DNA from: Halopseudomonas salina
GTDB lineage: Bacteria; Pseudomonadota; Gammaproteobacteria; Pseudomonadales; Pseudomonadaceae
Assembly (NCBI RefSeq): GCF_008641105.1
Contig: NZ_VTTI01000021.1
Location: 1-15,472, forward strand
DNA: 15,472 bases
Direction of reading: 5' to 3'
The position numbers were made by a program, and so were the translations under genes. Under the pieces are notes generated by a model. That model did no database searches and was not told where the DNA came from. It saw only the letters and a list, made by a program, of their open reading frames with translations. Shown here one piece after another: positions 1-10,600 of the stretch (positions are counted from its first letter, which is position 1; the number at the start of each line of letters is the position of its first letter).

Positions 1-119
1 TAGGATTCAGCGCAAACCTTGGTCAATGCCGCTGTCAGAGTGGTCTTGCCATGGTCGACGTGACCGATGGTGCCCACATTAAGGTGCGGTTTTTTACGTT
101 CAAATTTCTCTTTAGCCAC
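1..119 (-). CDS. tufA: Elongation factor Tu, N-terminal part (cut by window edge)
   Basis: EF-Tu is the GTPase that delivers aminoacyl-tRNA to the ribosomal A site. Only the first 39 codons are inside the window. They read [20 protein letters not shown] and continue with [19 protein letters not shown], so the G1 P-loop (GHVDHGKT, residues 19-26) is complete. The start is a GTG at 119-117, with an AGAGG ribosome-binding motif 9 nt upstream. It follows fusA by 33 nt with no visible promoter or terminator, so it is read as the last gene of the str operon. The symbol tufA is assigned from this position. A second tuf copy ends at the other edge of the window, and the two share no overlapping part here that could be compared. 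Confidence 0.97.
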   Translation of the reverse strand, partial: MAKEKFERKKPHLNVGTIGHVDHGKTTLTAALTKVCAES

Positions 120-152
120 GGTAGATAGCCTCTTTGATTAGCTTGGGTTCAG

Positions 153-2255
153 TTAGCCTTGCTTCTTGATGATTGCTTCGGCGATGTTAGTTGGCGCCTC
201 GGAGTACTTCGAAAACTCCATGGAGTAGCTCGCACGCCCCTGGGACATGGAGCGCACATCCGTGGCGTAACCGAACATCTCACCAAGTGGGACCTCAGCG
301 CGGATCACTTTACCGGAAACGGAATCTTCCATTCCTTGTACCAGACCGCGACGACGATTCAGGTCGCCCATCACATCACCCATGTAGTCCTCGGGTGTCA
401 CAACTTCGACATTCATCATCGGCTCGAGCAGCACCGCGCCGCCCTTCTGGGCCAAATGCTTGGTGGCCATGGAAGCAGCGATCTTGAATGCCATCTCGTT
501 CGAATCGACATCGTGAAACGAGCCATCGAACAGTGTTGCTTTCAAGTTCAGCAGAGGATAACCGGCAAGAATGCCGTTCTTCATCTGCTCGTCGATACCC
601 TTCTGGACAGCCGGAATATATTCACGCGGTACCGAGCCACCGACAGTTTCATTCACGAAGACAAGACCTTCCTCGCTTTCGTCGGATGGCTCAAACCGGA
701 TCCAGACGTGACCATACTGGCCGCGACCACCGGATTGACGCACGAACTTGCCTTCGATTTCGCACTTGTTGCGGATCGCTTCACGATAAGCCACCTGCGG
801 CTTGCCGATATTGGCTTCCACGCCAAATTCGCGCTTCATGCGATCAACCAGAATATCCAGGTGCAGCTCGCCCATACCGGAGATAATGGTCTGACCGGAC
901 TCTTCATCAGTGCGCACACGGAATGACGGATCTTCCTGAGCCAACTTACCCAGGGCAACACCCATCTTTTCCTGGTCAGCTTTTGTTTTCGGCTCAACTG
1001 CTACCGAAATAACCGGCTCAGGAAACTCCATGCGCTCAAGGATGATCGGATGATCCTGTGAACAAAGAGTGTCACCCGTGGTGACGTCCTTCATCCCGAT
1101 GAGAGCCGCGATATCCCCGGCCAGCACTTCCTTGATCTCCTCGCGGGCGTTTGCATGCATTTGCACCATACGACCCACGCGCTCTTTTTTACCCTTGACT
1201 GAATTCAATACAGCATCGCCAGACTTCAGCACGCCGGAATACACCCGAACGAACGTCAGCGTTCCCACAAAGGGATCAGTAGCGATCTTGAATGCCAGCG
1301 CAGAGAAGGGCTCGGAATCATCGGCATGCCGCTCATCGAGCCTCTCCTCGTCATCAGGGTGAGCACCCTTGATAGCAACAACCTGGTCAGGCGCAGGCAA
1401 GTAATCGATAACGGCGTCAAGAACCAGGGGCACGCCCTTGTTCTTGAACGAAGTACCACAGACCGCAGGAACAATCTCGCAGGCCAGAGTGCGCTGACGC
1501 AGCCCCGCCTTGATCTCGTCCTCGGTCAACTCGCCACCTTCCAGGTACTTGTTCATGAGCTCTTCATTGGCTTCGGCAGCAGCCTCGACCATCTGCTCAC
1601 GATACTTCTGCGCCATCTCCAGCATCTCGGCGGGAATGTCTTCCTCGCGAGCGGTAAGGCCGCTGTCCTCATCGCTCCAGTACATGGCTTTCATGCGCAG
1701 CAGGTCGATTTGCCCCTCGAAGTTTTCTTCGGCGCCGATAGCCAACTGGATCGCGACAGGCGTATGACCAAGCCGCTTCTTGATCTGCTCGACTACGCGC
1801 AGAAAGTCTGCACCCTGTCGGTCCATCTTGTTCACGTAAACGATACGCGGCACACCATACTTGTTGGCCTGACGCCATACCGTTTCCGACTGCGGTTCAA
1901 CACCGGAGGTACCACAGAACACGACGACTGCGCCGTCGAGCACCCGCAAGGAGCGCTCTACTTCGATAGTGAAGTCGACGTGACCGGGCGTATCGATGAT
2001 GTTGACGCGGTGACGCTTGTATTGCTTCTCAGAACCTTCCCAGAACGCCGTGGTAGCAGCAGAGGTGATGGTAATCCCTCTCTCCTGCTCCTGCGCCATC
2101 CAGTCCATGGTAGCCGCACCATCGTGCACCTCACCCATCTTGTGGTTGACGCCGGTGTAAAAAAGAATCCGCTCCGTCGTAGTAGTCTTGCCCGCATCAA
2201 CGTGCGCGCAGATACCAATATTCCGGTACAGATTAATGGGGGTTACACGAGACAA
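153..2255 (-). CDS. fusA: Elongation factor G
   Basis: EF-G is the GTPase that drives mRNA-tRNA translocation and, with RRF, ribosome recycling. The product has 700 residues, the usual length. Visible G-domain motifs are the P-loop AHVDAGKT (17-24), switch I around R59-GITIT, DTPGH (88-92, with catalytic H92) and NKMD (142-145). Domains II-V follow in the normal order, with the domain IV sequence [13 protein letters not shown]. The start is TTG at 2255-2253, where ATG would be expected for this gene. It is chosen because an AGGAGA motif lies about 7 nt upstream, there is no in-frame ATG nearby upstream, and [12 protein letters not shown] aligns with the family start. rpsG ends 17 nt upstream and tufA begins 33 nt downstream, the classic str operon layout. 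Pseudomonads usually carry a second EF-G elsewhere; this is the str-operon copy. Confidence 0.98.
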   Translation of the reverse strand: MSRVTPINLYRNIGICAHVDAGKTTTTERILFYTGVNHKMGEVHDGAATMDWMAQEQERGITITSAATTAFWEGSEKQYKRHRVNIIDTPGHVDFTIEVERSLRVLDGAVVVFCGTSGVEPQSETVWRQANKYGVPRIVYVNKMDRQGADFLRVVEQIKKRLGHTPVAIQLAIGAEENFEGQIDLLRMKAMYWSDEDSGLTAREEDIPAEMLEMAQKYREQMVEAAAEANEELMNKYLEGGELTEDEIKAGLRQRTLACEIVPAVCGTSFKNKGVPLVLDAVIDYLPAPDQVVAIKGAHPDDEERLDERHADDSEPFSALAFKIATDPFVGTLTFVRVYSGVLKSGDAVLNSVKGKKERVGRMVQMHANAREEIKEVLAGDIAALIGMKDVTTGDTLCSQDHPIILERMEFPEPVISVAVEPKTKADQEKMGVALGKLAQEDPSFRVRTDEESGQTIISGMGELHLDILVDRMKREFGVEANIGKPQVAYREAIRNKCEIEGKFVRQSGGRGQYGHVWIRFEPSDESEEGLVFVNETVGGSVPREYIPAVQKGIDEQMKNGILAGYPLLNLKATLFDGSFHDVDSNEMAFKIAASMATKHLAQKGGAVLLEPMMNVEVVTPEDYMGDVMGDLNRRRGLVQGMEDSVSGKVIRAEVPLGEMFGYATDVRSMSQGRASYSMEFSKYSEAPTNIAEAIIKKQG

Positions 2256-2272
2256 AATATTCTCCTGAGTCG

Positions 2273-2746
2273 TTAGAAGCGATAATGGGAGAAGGCTTTG
2301 TTGGCTTCAGCCATACGGTGCACATCTTCACGCTTCTTGACTGCTGCACCCTTACCTTCAGCAGCATCGACCAACTCGCCAGCCAGACGCAGAGCCATCG
2401 ACTTCTCGCCACGCTTACGGGCAGCGTCAACCAACCAGCGCATCGCCAGAGCGTTGCGACGGGAGGGACGCACTTCAACCGGAACCTGATAGGTGGCACC
2501 ACCTACACGGCGGGATTTAACCTCGACCAGCGGTGCAATGGCATCGAGCGCGCGCTCGAACAGCTCGACTGGATCTTCGGTCTTGGTACGCTCCTTGACC
2601 TTGTCCAGGGCACCGTAAACGATGCTTTCGGCTACGGCTTTCTTGCCGCTTTCCATTACGTGGTTCATGAACTTGGCGAGAATCTGGCTGCCGTACTTTG
2701 GTTCTGGCAGGATCTCACGTTTTGCTGCTACGCGACGTCTTGGCAT
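2273..2746 (-). CDS. rpsG: 30S ribosomal protein S7
   Basis: S7 is a primary binding protein of the 16S rRNA 3' domain. It starts assembly of the small-subunit head and lines the E site. The 157-residue product starts [20 protein letters not shown] and ends [12 protein letters not shown]. The basic N-terminus and the beta-hairpin region (about 72-91, [19 protein letters not shown]) are intact. As I recall, Pseudomonas S7 has 156 residues; the extra residue seems to sit near [15 protein letters not shown] (51-65). The ATG at 2746-2744 has a GAGG motif 7 nt upstream. In enterobacteria S7 represses its own operon by binding the S12-S7 spacer; the 83-nt spacer here holds a small hairpin that could serve this role, but that is inference. 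Confidence 0.98.
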   Translation of the reverse strand: MPRRRVAAKREILPEPKYGSQILAKFMNHVMESGKKAVAESIVYGALDKVKERTKTEDPVELFERALDAIAPLVEVKSRRVGGATYQVPVEVRPSRRNALAMRWLVDAARKRGEKSMALRLAGELVDAAEGKGAAVKKREDVHRMAEANKAFSHYRF

Positions 2747-2769
2747 GATAAGCCCTCAAACGGTCTTCA

Positions 2770-2793
2770 GGTTAGCCCGGGACTTGCCCGACC
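2770..2793 (-). promoter_or_regulatory. Hairpin in the rpsL-rpsG spacer, possible S7 operator
   Basis: On the minus strand a CGGG/CCCG stem with a 5-nt loop (2778-2790) is closed by an outer GGT/ACC pairing with a one-sided bulge. It ends about 23 nt before the rpsG ATG. In E. coli the S12-S7 intercistronic region binds S7 and blocks translation. The position matches, but the stem is short and I cannot show it is the same RNA motif. Confidence 0.3.
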
Positions 2794-2829
2794 TTACTCT
2801 TATCGACTCAGGATAAATGAATTCAAAAA

Positions 2830-3201
2830 TTACTTAGGACGCTTGGCACCGTACTTGGAACGGCCCTGACGACGATCCTTGACACCGGAGGTGTCCAGAG
2901 AACCGCGAACAGTGTGATAACGCACACCTGGCAAATCCTTTACACGACCACCACGGATCAGCACAACGCTGTGCTCCTGGAGGTTGTGACCTTCACCACC
3001 GATGTAGGAAGAAACTTCGTAACCGTTGGTCAAACGGACACGGCAGACCTTACGCAGAGCCGAGTTCGGCTTCTTCGGCGTAGTGGTGTATACACGAGTA
3101 CACACGCCACGACGCTGCGGGCAGTTCTGCAGCGCTGGCACGTCGCTTTTTTCAGCAACGCGCTTGCGCGGCTTGCGAACCAGCTGGTTAATTGTCGCCA
3201 T
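2830..3201 (-). CDS. rpsL: 30S ribosomal protein S12
   Basis: S12 sits at the decoding centre and controls codon-anticodon accuracy. The product has 123 residues, the usual length, starting [15 protein letters not shown]. The conserved loops are [13 protein letters not shown] (39-51) and [13 protein letters not shown] (84-96). K43 and K88, the sites of streptomycin-resistance changes, are both lysine, so the protein looks streptomycin-sensitive. D89, the residue methylthiolated by RimO in E. coli, is present. The ATG at 3201-3199 has GGAG 9 nt upstream. rpsL is the first gene of the str operon here. A sigma-70-like promoter and a terminator-like hairpin lie in the 147-nt gap after rpoC, and rpsG follows 83 nt downstream. 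Confidence 0.99.
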   Translation of the reverse strand: MATINQLVRKPRKRVAEKSDVPALQNCPQRRGVCTRVYTTTPKKPNSALRKVCRVRLTNGYEVSSYIGGEGHNLQEHSVVLIRGGRVKDLPGVRYHTVRGSLDTSGVKDRRQGRSKYGAKRPK

Positions 3202-3218
3202 CTAGCAAAACTCCACTG

Positions 3219-3233
3219 ATGTCTATCAGACAT
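3219..3233 (-). repeat. Short perfect hairpin just before the rpsL ribosome-binding site
   Basis: The arms ATGTCT and AGACAT pair perfectly around a 3-nt loop (GAT). The structure ends 17 nt before the rpsL ATG and only a few nt before its GGAG motif. It may limit ribosome access or shape the 5' UTR end. It is AT-rich and modest in stability. Confidence 0.5.
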
Positions 3234-3240
3234 ATTAAAT

Positions 3241-3269
3241 AAAAAATGGCAGGACACAGCGTCCCACCA
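3241..3269 (-). terminator. Terminator-like hairpin in the rpsL leader
   Basis: A 9-bp stem (TGGTGGGAC with GTCCTGCCA, including two G-T pairs) encloses the loop GCTGT and is followed at once by six T and a further AT-rich stretch. This is the form of a Rho-independent terminator. It lies about 80 nt after rpoC and so could end rpoBC transcripts. It also lies downstream of the promoter at 3286-3314, so transcripts from that promoter must pass it, which would make it an attenuator. Two wobble pairs suggest incomplete termination, fitting an essential operon downstream. Confidence 0.65.
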
Positions 3270-3285
3270 ATTTTAGGGGTACGGA

Positions 3286-3314
3286 ATTCTATAGAGCCCG
3301 CCCCCGCTCGTCAA
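3286..3314 (-). promoter_or_regulatory. Sigma-70-type promoter of the str operon
   Basis: The minus strand has a -35 box TTGACG (3314-3309) and a -10 box TAGAAT (3291-3286) separated by exactly 17 nt. Each box matches the consensus at 5 of 6 positions. Transcription would start near 3279, giving a leader of about 80 nt before rpsL. The location, between rpoC and rpsL, is where a str operon promoter is expected. Prediction from sequence only. Confidence 0.75.
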
Positions 3315-3320
3315 GGTCAG

Positions 3321-3338
3321 CGGCGCCCGCGGGCGCCG
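3321..3338. repeat. 18-bp perfect GC palindrome after rpoC
   Basis: CGGCGCCCG followed by CGGGCGCCG forms a perfect 18-bp palindrome. It starts 10 nt after the rpoC stop and ends 6 nt before the -35 box of the rpsL promoter candidate. As RNA it would fold into a very GC-rich stem with a minimal loop, and a further GGTC/GACC pairing can extend it with a bulge. No T tract follows, so it is not a standard intrinsic terminator. It may protect the rpoC 3' end or bind a dimeric protein. Confidence 0.6.
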
Positions 3339-3348
3339 ACCACCTTAT

Positions 3349-6300
3349 TCAGTCGTTGCCCGAATTCAACGCATCGGACAGCGCCTGCTCGATCTCTACT
3401 GCACTGACCTTCGCCGGCTTGTCGGCCATACGCTGACGCTTGCGCTCGGCGTGATAGGCCAGACCGGTACCGGCTGGAATCAGACGACCTACTACTACGT
3501 TCTCTTTCAAGCCGCGCAGATGGTCGCTCTTTCCAGTGACGGCCGCTTCGGTCAGTACCCGCGTGGTTTCCTGGAAGGAAGCCGCGGAAATGAACGATTC
3601 GGTCGACAGCGATGCCTTGGTAATACCCAGCAGCACGTGCTCGTACTTGGCCGGGAATTTATCCTGAGCAACCAGGCGTTCGTTTTCTTCCAGAGCGCTG
3701 GTCAGTTCGATCTGATCGCCCTTGATGAAGTTCGAATCACCGGTCTCTGTGACTTCAACCTTACGCAGCATCTGGCGAATGGTCACTTCGATGTGCTTGT
3801 CGTTGATCTTCACGCCCTGCAGGCGATATACGTCCTGAATCTCGTTGACAATGTACTTGGCCAATGCACTGACACCCAGCAAACGCAGGATATCGTGCGG
3901 GTTGCTCGGACCGTCGGAGATGACTTCACCCTTGGTAACCTGCTCACCTTCGAACACGTTCAGGTGACGCCACTTCGGAATCAGCTCTTCGTACTGCTCG
4001 CTGCCATCGGTCGGAGTAATGACCAGACGACGCTTGCCCTTGGTTTCCTTACCGAAGGAAATCGTGCCGCTGATTTCCGCCAGAATGGAAGATTCCTTCG
4101 GGCGACGGGCTTCAAACAGGTCGGCAACACGTGGCAAACCACCGGTGATGTCTCGGGTCTTTGACGTTTCCTGGGGAATACGGGCAACAACGTCACCCAC
4201 GTTCACCTTGGCACCATCGGACAGATTGACCAGAGCGTTGGCTGGCAGGAAGTACTGGGCAGGCACATCAGTACCTGGCAGCAACAATTCCTTGCCGTTT
4301 TCGTCGACCAGCTTCACTGCAGGACGGATGTCCTTACCTGCTGCCGGGCGATCCTTGGCATCCATGACTTCAAGGTTGGTCAGACCAGTCAGCTCATCAG
4401 CTGTACGCTTGATGGTGATGTTCTCTTCCATTCCAAAGAAAGCCACAGTACCGGATATCTCGGTAACGATGGGGTGAGTGTGCGGATCCCACTTGGCAAC
4501 AACCTGACCAGCGGCAACCTTTTCACCTTCCTTGATGGAAATGAAGGCACCGTAAGGCAGCTTATAGCGCTCGCGCTCACGACCGAATTCGTCAGCTACG
4601 GCCAGTTCACCGGAGCGGGATACGGCCACAAGAGTTCCGTCGGCACGCTCAACGTGCTTAAGGTTGTGCAGACGAATAATGCCGCCGTTCTTCACCTGAA
4701 CGCTGTCAGCAGCCGACGTCCGGCTTGCCGCGCCACCGATGTGGAACGTACGCATGGTCAGCTGGGTACCTGGCTCACCGATCGACTGGGCAGCAATAAC
4801 ACCCACGGCCTCGCCGATGTTGATCAGGTGACCGCGAGCCAGGTCGCGACCGTAACAGGTACGACATACGCCATAGCGGGTTTCACAGCTGATGGGCGAG
4901 CGCACAATGACTTCGTCGACGCTGTTCAGCTCGAGGAACTCGACCCACTTCTCATCAATCAGGGTGCCGGCCGGAACGATAGTTTCTTCCGTGCCGGGTT
5001 TGATCACATCACGGGCAATGGTACGACCCAGTACGCGCTCACCCAGCGGCTCGACGATATCGCCACCTTCAATGTGCGGCGCCATGAGCAGGCCGCGATC
5101 GGTGCCGCAATCAGTCTCGGTGATCACCAGATCCTGGGCTACGTCTACCAGACGGCGTGTCAGGTAACCCGAGTTCGCTGTCTTCAGAGCCGTATCGGCC
5201 AGGCCCTTACGGGCACCGTGCGTGGAGATGAAGTACTGGAGTACGTTCAGACCCTCACGGAAGTTGGCGGTAATCGGCGTCTCGATGATTGAGCCGTCCG
5301 GCTTGGCCATCAGGCCCCGCATACCCGCCAACTGACGAATCTGGGCAGCGGAACCCCGGGCACCGGAGTCAGCCATCATGTACATGGAGTTGAAGGACTC
5401 CTGCTCCACTTCGTTGCCGTCACGATCCAGCACGCGGGTGGACTTGAGGTTGTCCATCATCGCCTTGGAGATCTCGTCGTTGGCCTTGGACCACAAGTCG
5501 ATCACCTTGTTGTACTTCTCACCCTGGGTCACCAGACCCGAGGCGTACTGATCTTCAATCTCTTTCACTTCTTCGGTGGCCGCATCAATGATGCGCGCCT
5601 TCTCATCGGGGATGACGAAGTCATTCACACCAATGGAAGCACCAGAAATGGTCGAGTAGGCAAAACCGGCATACATCAGCTGGTCAGCGAAGATAACGGT
5701 TTCCTTCAGACCCACCACGCGGTAGCACTGGTTGATCAGCTTGGAAATCGCTTTTTTCTTCAGGGGCTGATCGACCAGCTCATAGGGCAAGCCCTTGGGC
5801 AGAATCTGATACAGCAGGGCCCGACCGACCGTGGTATCAACGATACGGCTTTCTGTGGTCCAGCTCTCATCCTTGTGCTTGATGGTTTCGCTGATGCGTA
5901 CTTTTACCAACGCGTGCAGATCAGTCTGACCACTACGGTAAGCCATCTCCACTTCGTTAACGTCGGCGAAGCGCATGCCCTCGCCCTTCGCATTGATACG
6001 TGTACGGGTCATGTAGTACAGACCCAGTACCACGTCCTGCGATGGCACGATGATCGGCTCACCGGAAGCCGGCGACAGGATGTTGTTGGTGGACATCATC
6101 AGTGCACGCGCTTCCAGCTGGGCCTCGAGGGTCAGCGGAACGTGTACAGCCATCTGGTCGCCGTCGAAGTCGGCGTTGTAGGCAGCACAGACCAGCGGGT
6201 GCAACTGGATTGCCTTACCTTCAATCAGAACCGGCTCGAACGCCTGGATACCCAGGCGGTGAAGGGTCGGAGCACGGTTCAGCAGTACTGGGTGCTCGCG

Positions 6301-7548
6301 AATTACGTCAGCGAGGATATCCCATACTTCTGGCAGCTCGCGCTCGACCATCTTCTTGGCGGCCTTGATGGTAGTCGCCAGACCACGGTGCTCCAGCTTG
6401 CCGAAGATGAACGGCTTGAACAGCTCGAGTGCCATCTTCTTGGGCAGACCACACTGGTGCAGACGCAGGGTAGGACCAACCACGATTACCGAACGGCCGG
6501 AGTAGTCGACGCGCTTGCCCAGCAGGTTCTGACGGAAGCGGCCCTGCTTGCCCTTGATCATGTCGGCCAGGGATTTCAGCGGGCGCTTGTTGGTGCCGGT
6601 GATGGCACGGCCACGACGACCGTTGTCCAGCAGGGCATCAACCGACTCTTGCAGCATGCGCTTTTCGTTCCGCACGATGATATCGGGCGCAGACAGATCC
6701 AGCAGACGCTTGAGGCGGTTGTTACGGTTGATCACACGGCGGTACAGATCGTTCAGATCCGAGGTCGCGAAACGGCCACCGTCCAGGGGTACCAGCGGAC
6801 GCAGATCCGGCGGCAGCACGGGCAGTACGGTCATGACCATCCACTCGGGCTTGTTTCCCGAACCGTGGAACGCTTCCATCAGCTTCAGACGCTTGGACAG
6901 CTTCTTGATCTTGGTCTCGGATGTAGTCTGCGGAATCTCTTCACGCAGCACGGCAATCTCGTGGACCAGATCCATGTGAGTCAGCAGCTCGAAGATCGCC
7001 TCGGCACCCATGCGGGCATCGAAGTCGTCACCGAACTCTTCAAGCGCTTCGAAATACTGTTCATCGTTGAGCAGTTGACCCTTTTCCAGGGTCGTCATGC
7101 CCGGCTCGATAACCAGGTAGGATTCGAAATACAGCACGCGCTCGATATCGCGCAGCGTCATGTCCAGCAACAAACCGATCCGGGAAGGAAGCGACTTGAG
7201 GAACCAGATATGAGCGACCGGTGAGGCCAGCTCGATGTGACCCATGCGTTCGCGACGGACCTTGGCCAGAGCCACTTCCACGCCGCACTTCTCGCAGATC
7301 ACACCACGGTGTTTGAGCCGCTTGTACTTACCGCACAGGCACTCGTAATCCTTTACCGGGCCAAATATCTTGGCGCAGAAAAGGCCATCACGCTCAGGCT
7401 TGAACGTGCGGTAGTTGATGGTTTCCGGCTTCTTGACTTCGCCATATGACCAGGACCGGATCATTTCCGGTGACGCCAAGCCGATTCGCAGTGAATCGAA
7501 CTCTTCAATCTGTCCCTGGGACTTAAGCAGGTTCAGTAGATCTTTCAA
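3349..7548 (-). CDS. rpoC: RNA polymerase beta' subunit
   Basis: RpoC forms one side of the RNA polymerase cleft and carries the catalytic Mg2+. The product has 1399 residues. The first zinc site is C70, C72, C85 and C88; the second is C814, C888, C895 and C898. The active-site motif [12 protein letters not shown] supplies D460, D462 and D464. The trigger loop region [19 protein letters not shown] has M932, R933 and H936, the same numbers as in E. coli. The start is TTG at 7548-7546, chosen because AGGAG lies 8 nt upstream and [17 protein letters not shown] is the family N-terminus; as I recall, Pseudomonas rpoC also uses TTG. rpoB ends 67 nt upstream, so the two are co-transcribed. The gap contains an 11-bp inverted repeat with no T tract. 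The end is TGA at 3351-3349. No truncation or frameshift is seen. Confidence 0.99.
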   Translation of the reverse strand: MKDLLNLLKSQGQIEEFDSLRIGLASPEMIRSWSYGEVKKPETINYRTFKPERDGLFCAKIFGPVKDYECLCGKYKRLKHRGVICEKCGVEVALAKVRRERMGHIELASPVAHIWFLKSLPSRIGLLLDMTLRDIERVLYFESYLVIEPGMTTLEKGQLLNDEQYFEALEEFGDDFDARMGAEAIFELLTHMDLVHEIAVLREEIPQTTSETKIKKLSKRLKLMEAFHGSGNKPEWMVMTVLPVLPPDLRPLVPLDGGRFATSDLNDLYRRVINRNNRLKRLLDLSAPDIIVRNEKRMLQESVDALLDNGRRGRAITGTNKRPLKSLADMIKGKQGRFRQNLLGKRVDYSGRSVIVVGPTLRLHQCGLPKKMALELFKPFIFGKLEHRGLATTIKAAKKMVERELPEVWDILADVIREHPVLLNRAPTLHRLGIQAFEPVLIEGKAIQLHPLVCAAYNADFDGDQMAVHVPLTLEAQLEARALMMSTNNILSPASGEPIIVPSQDVVLGLYYMTRTRINAKGEGMRFADVNEVEMAYRSGQTDLHALVKVRISETIKHKDESWTTESRIVDTTVGRALLYQILPKGLPYELVDQPLKKKAISKLINQCYRVVGLKETVIFADQLMYAGFAYSTISGASIGVNDFVIPDEKARIIDAATEEVKEIEDQYASGLVTQGEKYNKVIDLWSKANDEISKAMMDNLKSTRVLDRDGNEVEQESFNSMYMMADSGARGSAAQIRQLAGMRGLMAKPDGSIIETPITANFREGLNVLQYFISTHGARKGLADTALKTANSGYLTRRLVDVAQDLVITETDCGTDRGLLMAPHIEGGDIVEPLGERVLGRTIARDVIKPGTEETIVPAGTLIDEKWVEFLELNSVDEVIVRSPISCETRYGVCRTCYGRDLARGHLINIGEAVGVIAAQSIGEPGTQLTMRTFHIGGAASRTSAADSVQVKNGGIIRLHNLKHVERADGTLVAVSRSGELAVADEFGRERERYKLPYGAFISIKEGEKVAAGQVVAKWDPHTHPIVTEISGTVAFFGMEENITIKRTADELTGLTNLEVMDAKDRPAAGKDIRPAVKLVDENGKELLLPGTDVPAQYFLPANALVNLSDGAKVNVGDVVARIPQETSKTRDITGGLPRVADLFEARRPKESSILAEISGTISFGKETKGKRRLVITPTDGSEQYEELIPKWRHLNVFEGEQVTKGEVISDGPSNPHDILRLLGVSALAKYIVNEIQDVYRLQGVKINDKHIEVTIRQMLRKVEVTETGDSNFIKGDQIELTSALEENERLVAQDKFPAKYEHVLLGITKASLSTESFISAASFQETTRVLTEAAVTGKSDHLRGLKENVVVGRLIPAGTGLAYHAERKRQRMADKPAKVSAVEIEQALSDALNSGND

Positions 7549-7566
7549 GGCCTATACTCCTCGCAG

Positions 7567-7601
7567 TGTCTCAATGGCGGGATACTTTCACCATTGAGAC
7601 A
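7567..7601 (-). repeat. 11-bp perfect inverted repeat between rpoB and rpoC
   Basis: TGTCTCAATGG and CCATTGAGACA pair without mismatch around a 13-nt loop. The hairpin begins 14 nt after the rpoB stop and ends shortly before the AGGAG motif of rpoC. No T tract follows, so it is not an intrinsic terminator. It may be an RNA processing or stability element that separates the two reading frames. Confidence 0.75.
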
Positions 7602-7615
7602 TGGGCAGTTGGTGG

Positions 7616-10600
7616 TTACTCGGATTCCAGTTCGATATCGATACCCAGCGAACGGATTTCCTTGATCAACACGTTGAAGGATTCAGGCATGCCTGGCTCC
7701 ATACGGTGATCCCCGTCCACGATGTTCTTGTACATCTTGGTACGGCCATTCACGTCGTCCGACTTCACAGTCAACATTTCCTGCAATGTGTAGGCTGCAC
7801 CGTATGCTTCCAGGGCCCAGACCTCCATCTCACCGAAACGCTGACCACCAAACTGCGCCTTACCACCCAACGGCTGCTGGGTTACCAGACTGTACGAACC
7901 GGTGGAACGGGCGTGCATCTTGTCATCGACCAGGTGGTTCAGTTTCAGCATATACATGTAACCAACAGTCACCGGACGATCAAAGCTGTTACCGGTACGA
8001 CCGTCGATCAGCTTCATCTGACCTGTATCGGGCAAGTCGGCCAAGCGCAACATATGCTTGATCTCATGCTCCTTGGCACCGTCGAATACGGCCGTCGCCA
8101 TGGGCACACCACCACGCAGGTTGTTCGCCAGGTCGATGATTTCCTGATCGCTGAGCTCTTCGAGTTTCTCCTGGCGACCACCAACCTTGTTGTAGATCTC
8201 GTCGAGGAACTCGCGCAGCTCGGCAACCTTGCGCTGGTCTTCCAGCATCCGGTTGATCTTCTCACCCAGCCCCTTGGCCGCGAGGCCCAGGTGGGTTTCG
8301 AGAATCTGACCTACGTTCATCCGCGAAGGAACACCCAGCGGGTTCAGCACGATGTCGACCGGCGTGCCGTACTCGTCATGGGGCATGTCTTCGATCGGCA
8401 TGATGACCGAGATAACACCCTTGTTACCGTGACGACCGGCCATCTTGTCACCCGGCTGGATGCGGCGCTTGATAGCCAGGTAGACCTTGACGATCTTGAG
8501 TACACCTGGCGCCAGGTCGTCGCCCTGCTGCAGCTTGCGCTTCTTGTCTTCGAACTTGTCGTCCAGCAGCTTACGGCGGTCAGACAGATACGCCTGCGCC
8601 ATCTCCAGCTGCTCGTTCAGACTGTCTTCGCTCATGCGCAGTTTGAACCACTGTCCATGCTCGATGCCGTCCAGAATTTCATCAGTCAGCTTCGCGCCCT
8701 TCTTCAGGCCAGCACCGCCTTCAACTGACTGACCAACCAGCGCTGCACGCAGACGCTCGAAAGTAGCTACTTCGACGATACGGAACTCTTCCTGCAGATC
8801 CTTGCGGATCTCGTCGAGCTGTTCCTTCTCGATCGCCAGGGCGCGGGAATCGCGCTCGACGCCGTCACGGATGAAGACCTGAACGTCAATGACCGTGCCC
8901 TTGGTACCAGTCGGCACGCGCAGGGACGTATCTTTAACGTCAGACGCCTTCTCACCGAAGATGGCTCGCAAGAGCTTCTCCTCAGGAGTCAGCTGGGTTT
9001 CACCCTTGGGCGTGACCTTACCGACCAGGATGTCGCCAGGGCCGACTTCGGCGCCGACGTAGACCACACCAGCCTCATCCAGCTTGCCCAGTGCCGATTC
9101 ACCGACGTTGGGGATGTCGGAGGTGATTTCCTCCGGCCCCAGCTTGGTGTCGCGGGACACACAGGTCAGTTCCTGGATGTGGATGGTGGTGAAGCGATCT
9201 TCCTGCACCACGCGCTCGGAGACCAGAATCGAGTCTTCGAAGTTGTAACCATTCCAGGGCATGAACGCGACGCGCATGTTCTGACCCAGGGCCAGTTCAC
9301 CCATGTCGACGGAGGAACCGTCGGCGAGGATGTCATTGCGTACGATGACATCACCTTTCTTCACCAGCGGACGCTGGTTGATACAGGTGTTCTGGTTGGA
9401 ACGGGTGTATTTGGTCATGACGTAGATGTCGACGCCGGCTTCGCCAGCTTCGATCTCGTCATCGGCCACGCGCACCACGATACGGCTGGCGTCGACAGAA
9501 TCGATCACACCACCGCGGCGTGCGGTTACGCACACACCCGAGTCACGGGCAACGTTACGCTCCATGCCGGTACCGACCAGAGGCTTCTCAGCACGCAGTG
9601 TGGGAACGGCCTGACGCTGCATGTTCGAACCCATCAAGGCGCGGTTGGCATCGTCGTGCTCGAGGAACGGAATCAACGACGCAGCAACCGATACTACCTG
9701 GCGCGGCGACACGTCCATCAGGGTCACTTCATGTGGCGCCTTGACAGTAAATTCGTTCTGGTGACGCACTGCTACCAGGTCATCGGTCAGCTTGCCGTCT
9801 TCAACCTTGGCGCTAGCCTGGGCGATAACGTGATCGGATTCTTCGATCGCTGACAAGAAGATGATCTCGTCGGTCACCTGGGCATCGCGTACACGACGGT
9901 ACGGGCTTTCCAGGAAGCCGTACTTGTTAGTACGGGCGTAGGTAGCCAACGAGTTGATCAGACCAATGTTCGGGCCTTCAGGCGTTTCGATAGGACATAC
10001 GCGACCGTAGTGGGTCGGGTGTACGTCACGCACTTCGAAGCCGGCACGCTCACGGGTCAGACCGCCCGGCCCAAGAGCCGAGACACGGCGCTTGTGGGTG
10101 ATTTCGGACAGCGGGTTGTTCTGGTCCATGAACTGGGACAGCTGGCTGGAACCGAAGAATTCTTTCACTGCCGCCGCAACCGGCTTGGCATTGATCAGAT
10201 CCTGCGGCATCAGGCCTTCGCTTTCGGCCATGGACAAACGTTCCTTGACCGCACGCTCAACACGCACCAGACCAACACGGAACTGGTTCTCGGCCATCTC
10301 GCCAACCGAGCGCACGCGACGGTTACCCAAGTGGTCGATATCGTCGACAACGCCTTTGCCGTTACGGATGTTGACCAGGGTCTTGAGCACTTCGATGATG
10401 TCTTCCTTGCTCAGGACACCAGCGCCTTCGATCTCGTCACGGCCAATACGACGGTTGAACTTCATGCGGCCAACAGCAGACAGATCGTAACGATCGGTGC
10501 TGAAAAACAAGTTGCCGAACAGGGTCTCGGCAGCATCCTTGGTTGGCGGCTCGCCGGGACGCATCATGCGATAGATTTCTACCAGCGCTTCAAGCTGGGT

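Noticed and set aside
1326..2276. Plus-strand open frame (316 codons) opposite fusA
   Set aside because: It covers the conserved EF-G G domain in reverse and shows no independent coding evidence.
5875..7224. Long plus-strand open frame (449 codons) opposite rpoC
   Set aside because: It is antisense to a highly conserved rpoC region, has no ribosome-binding motif or family resemblance, and such frames are common opposite genes with strong codon bias.
7587..7603. Tiny frame MSQW starting with ATG in the rpoB-rpoC gap
   Set aside because: It has four codons and no ribosome-binding site, and falls inside the inverted repeat; chance is the simplest explanation.
7601..8728. Plus-strand open frame (375 codons) opposite the end of rpoB
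   Set aside because: It is the mirror of the conserved rpoB C-terminal coding region. Its composition, rich in His, Gln, Val and Leu, is typical of an antisense shadow.
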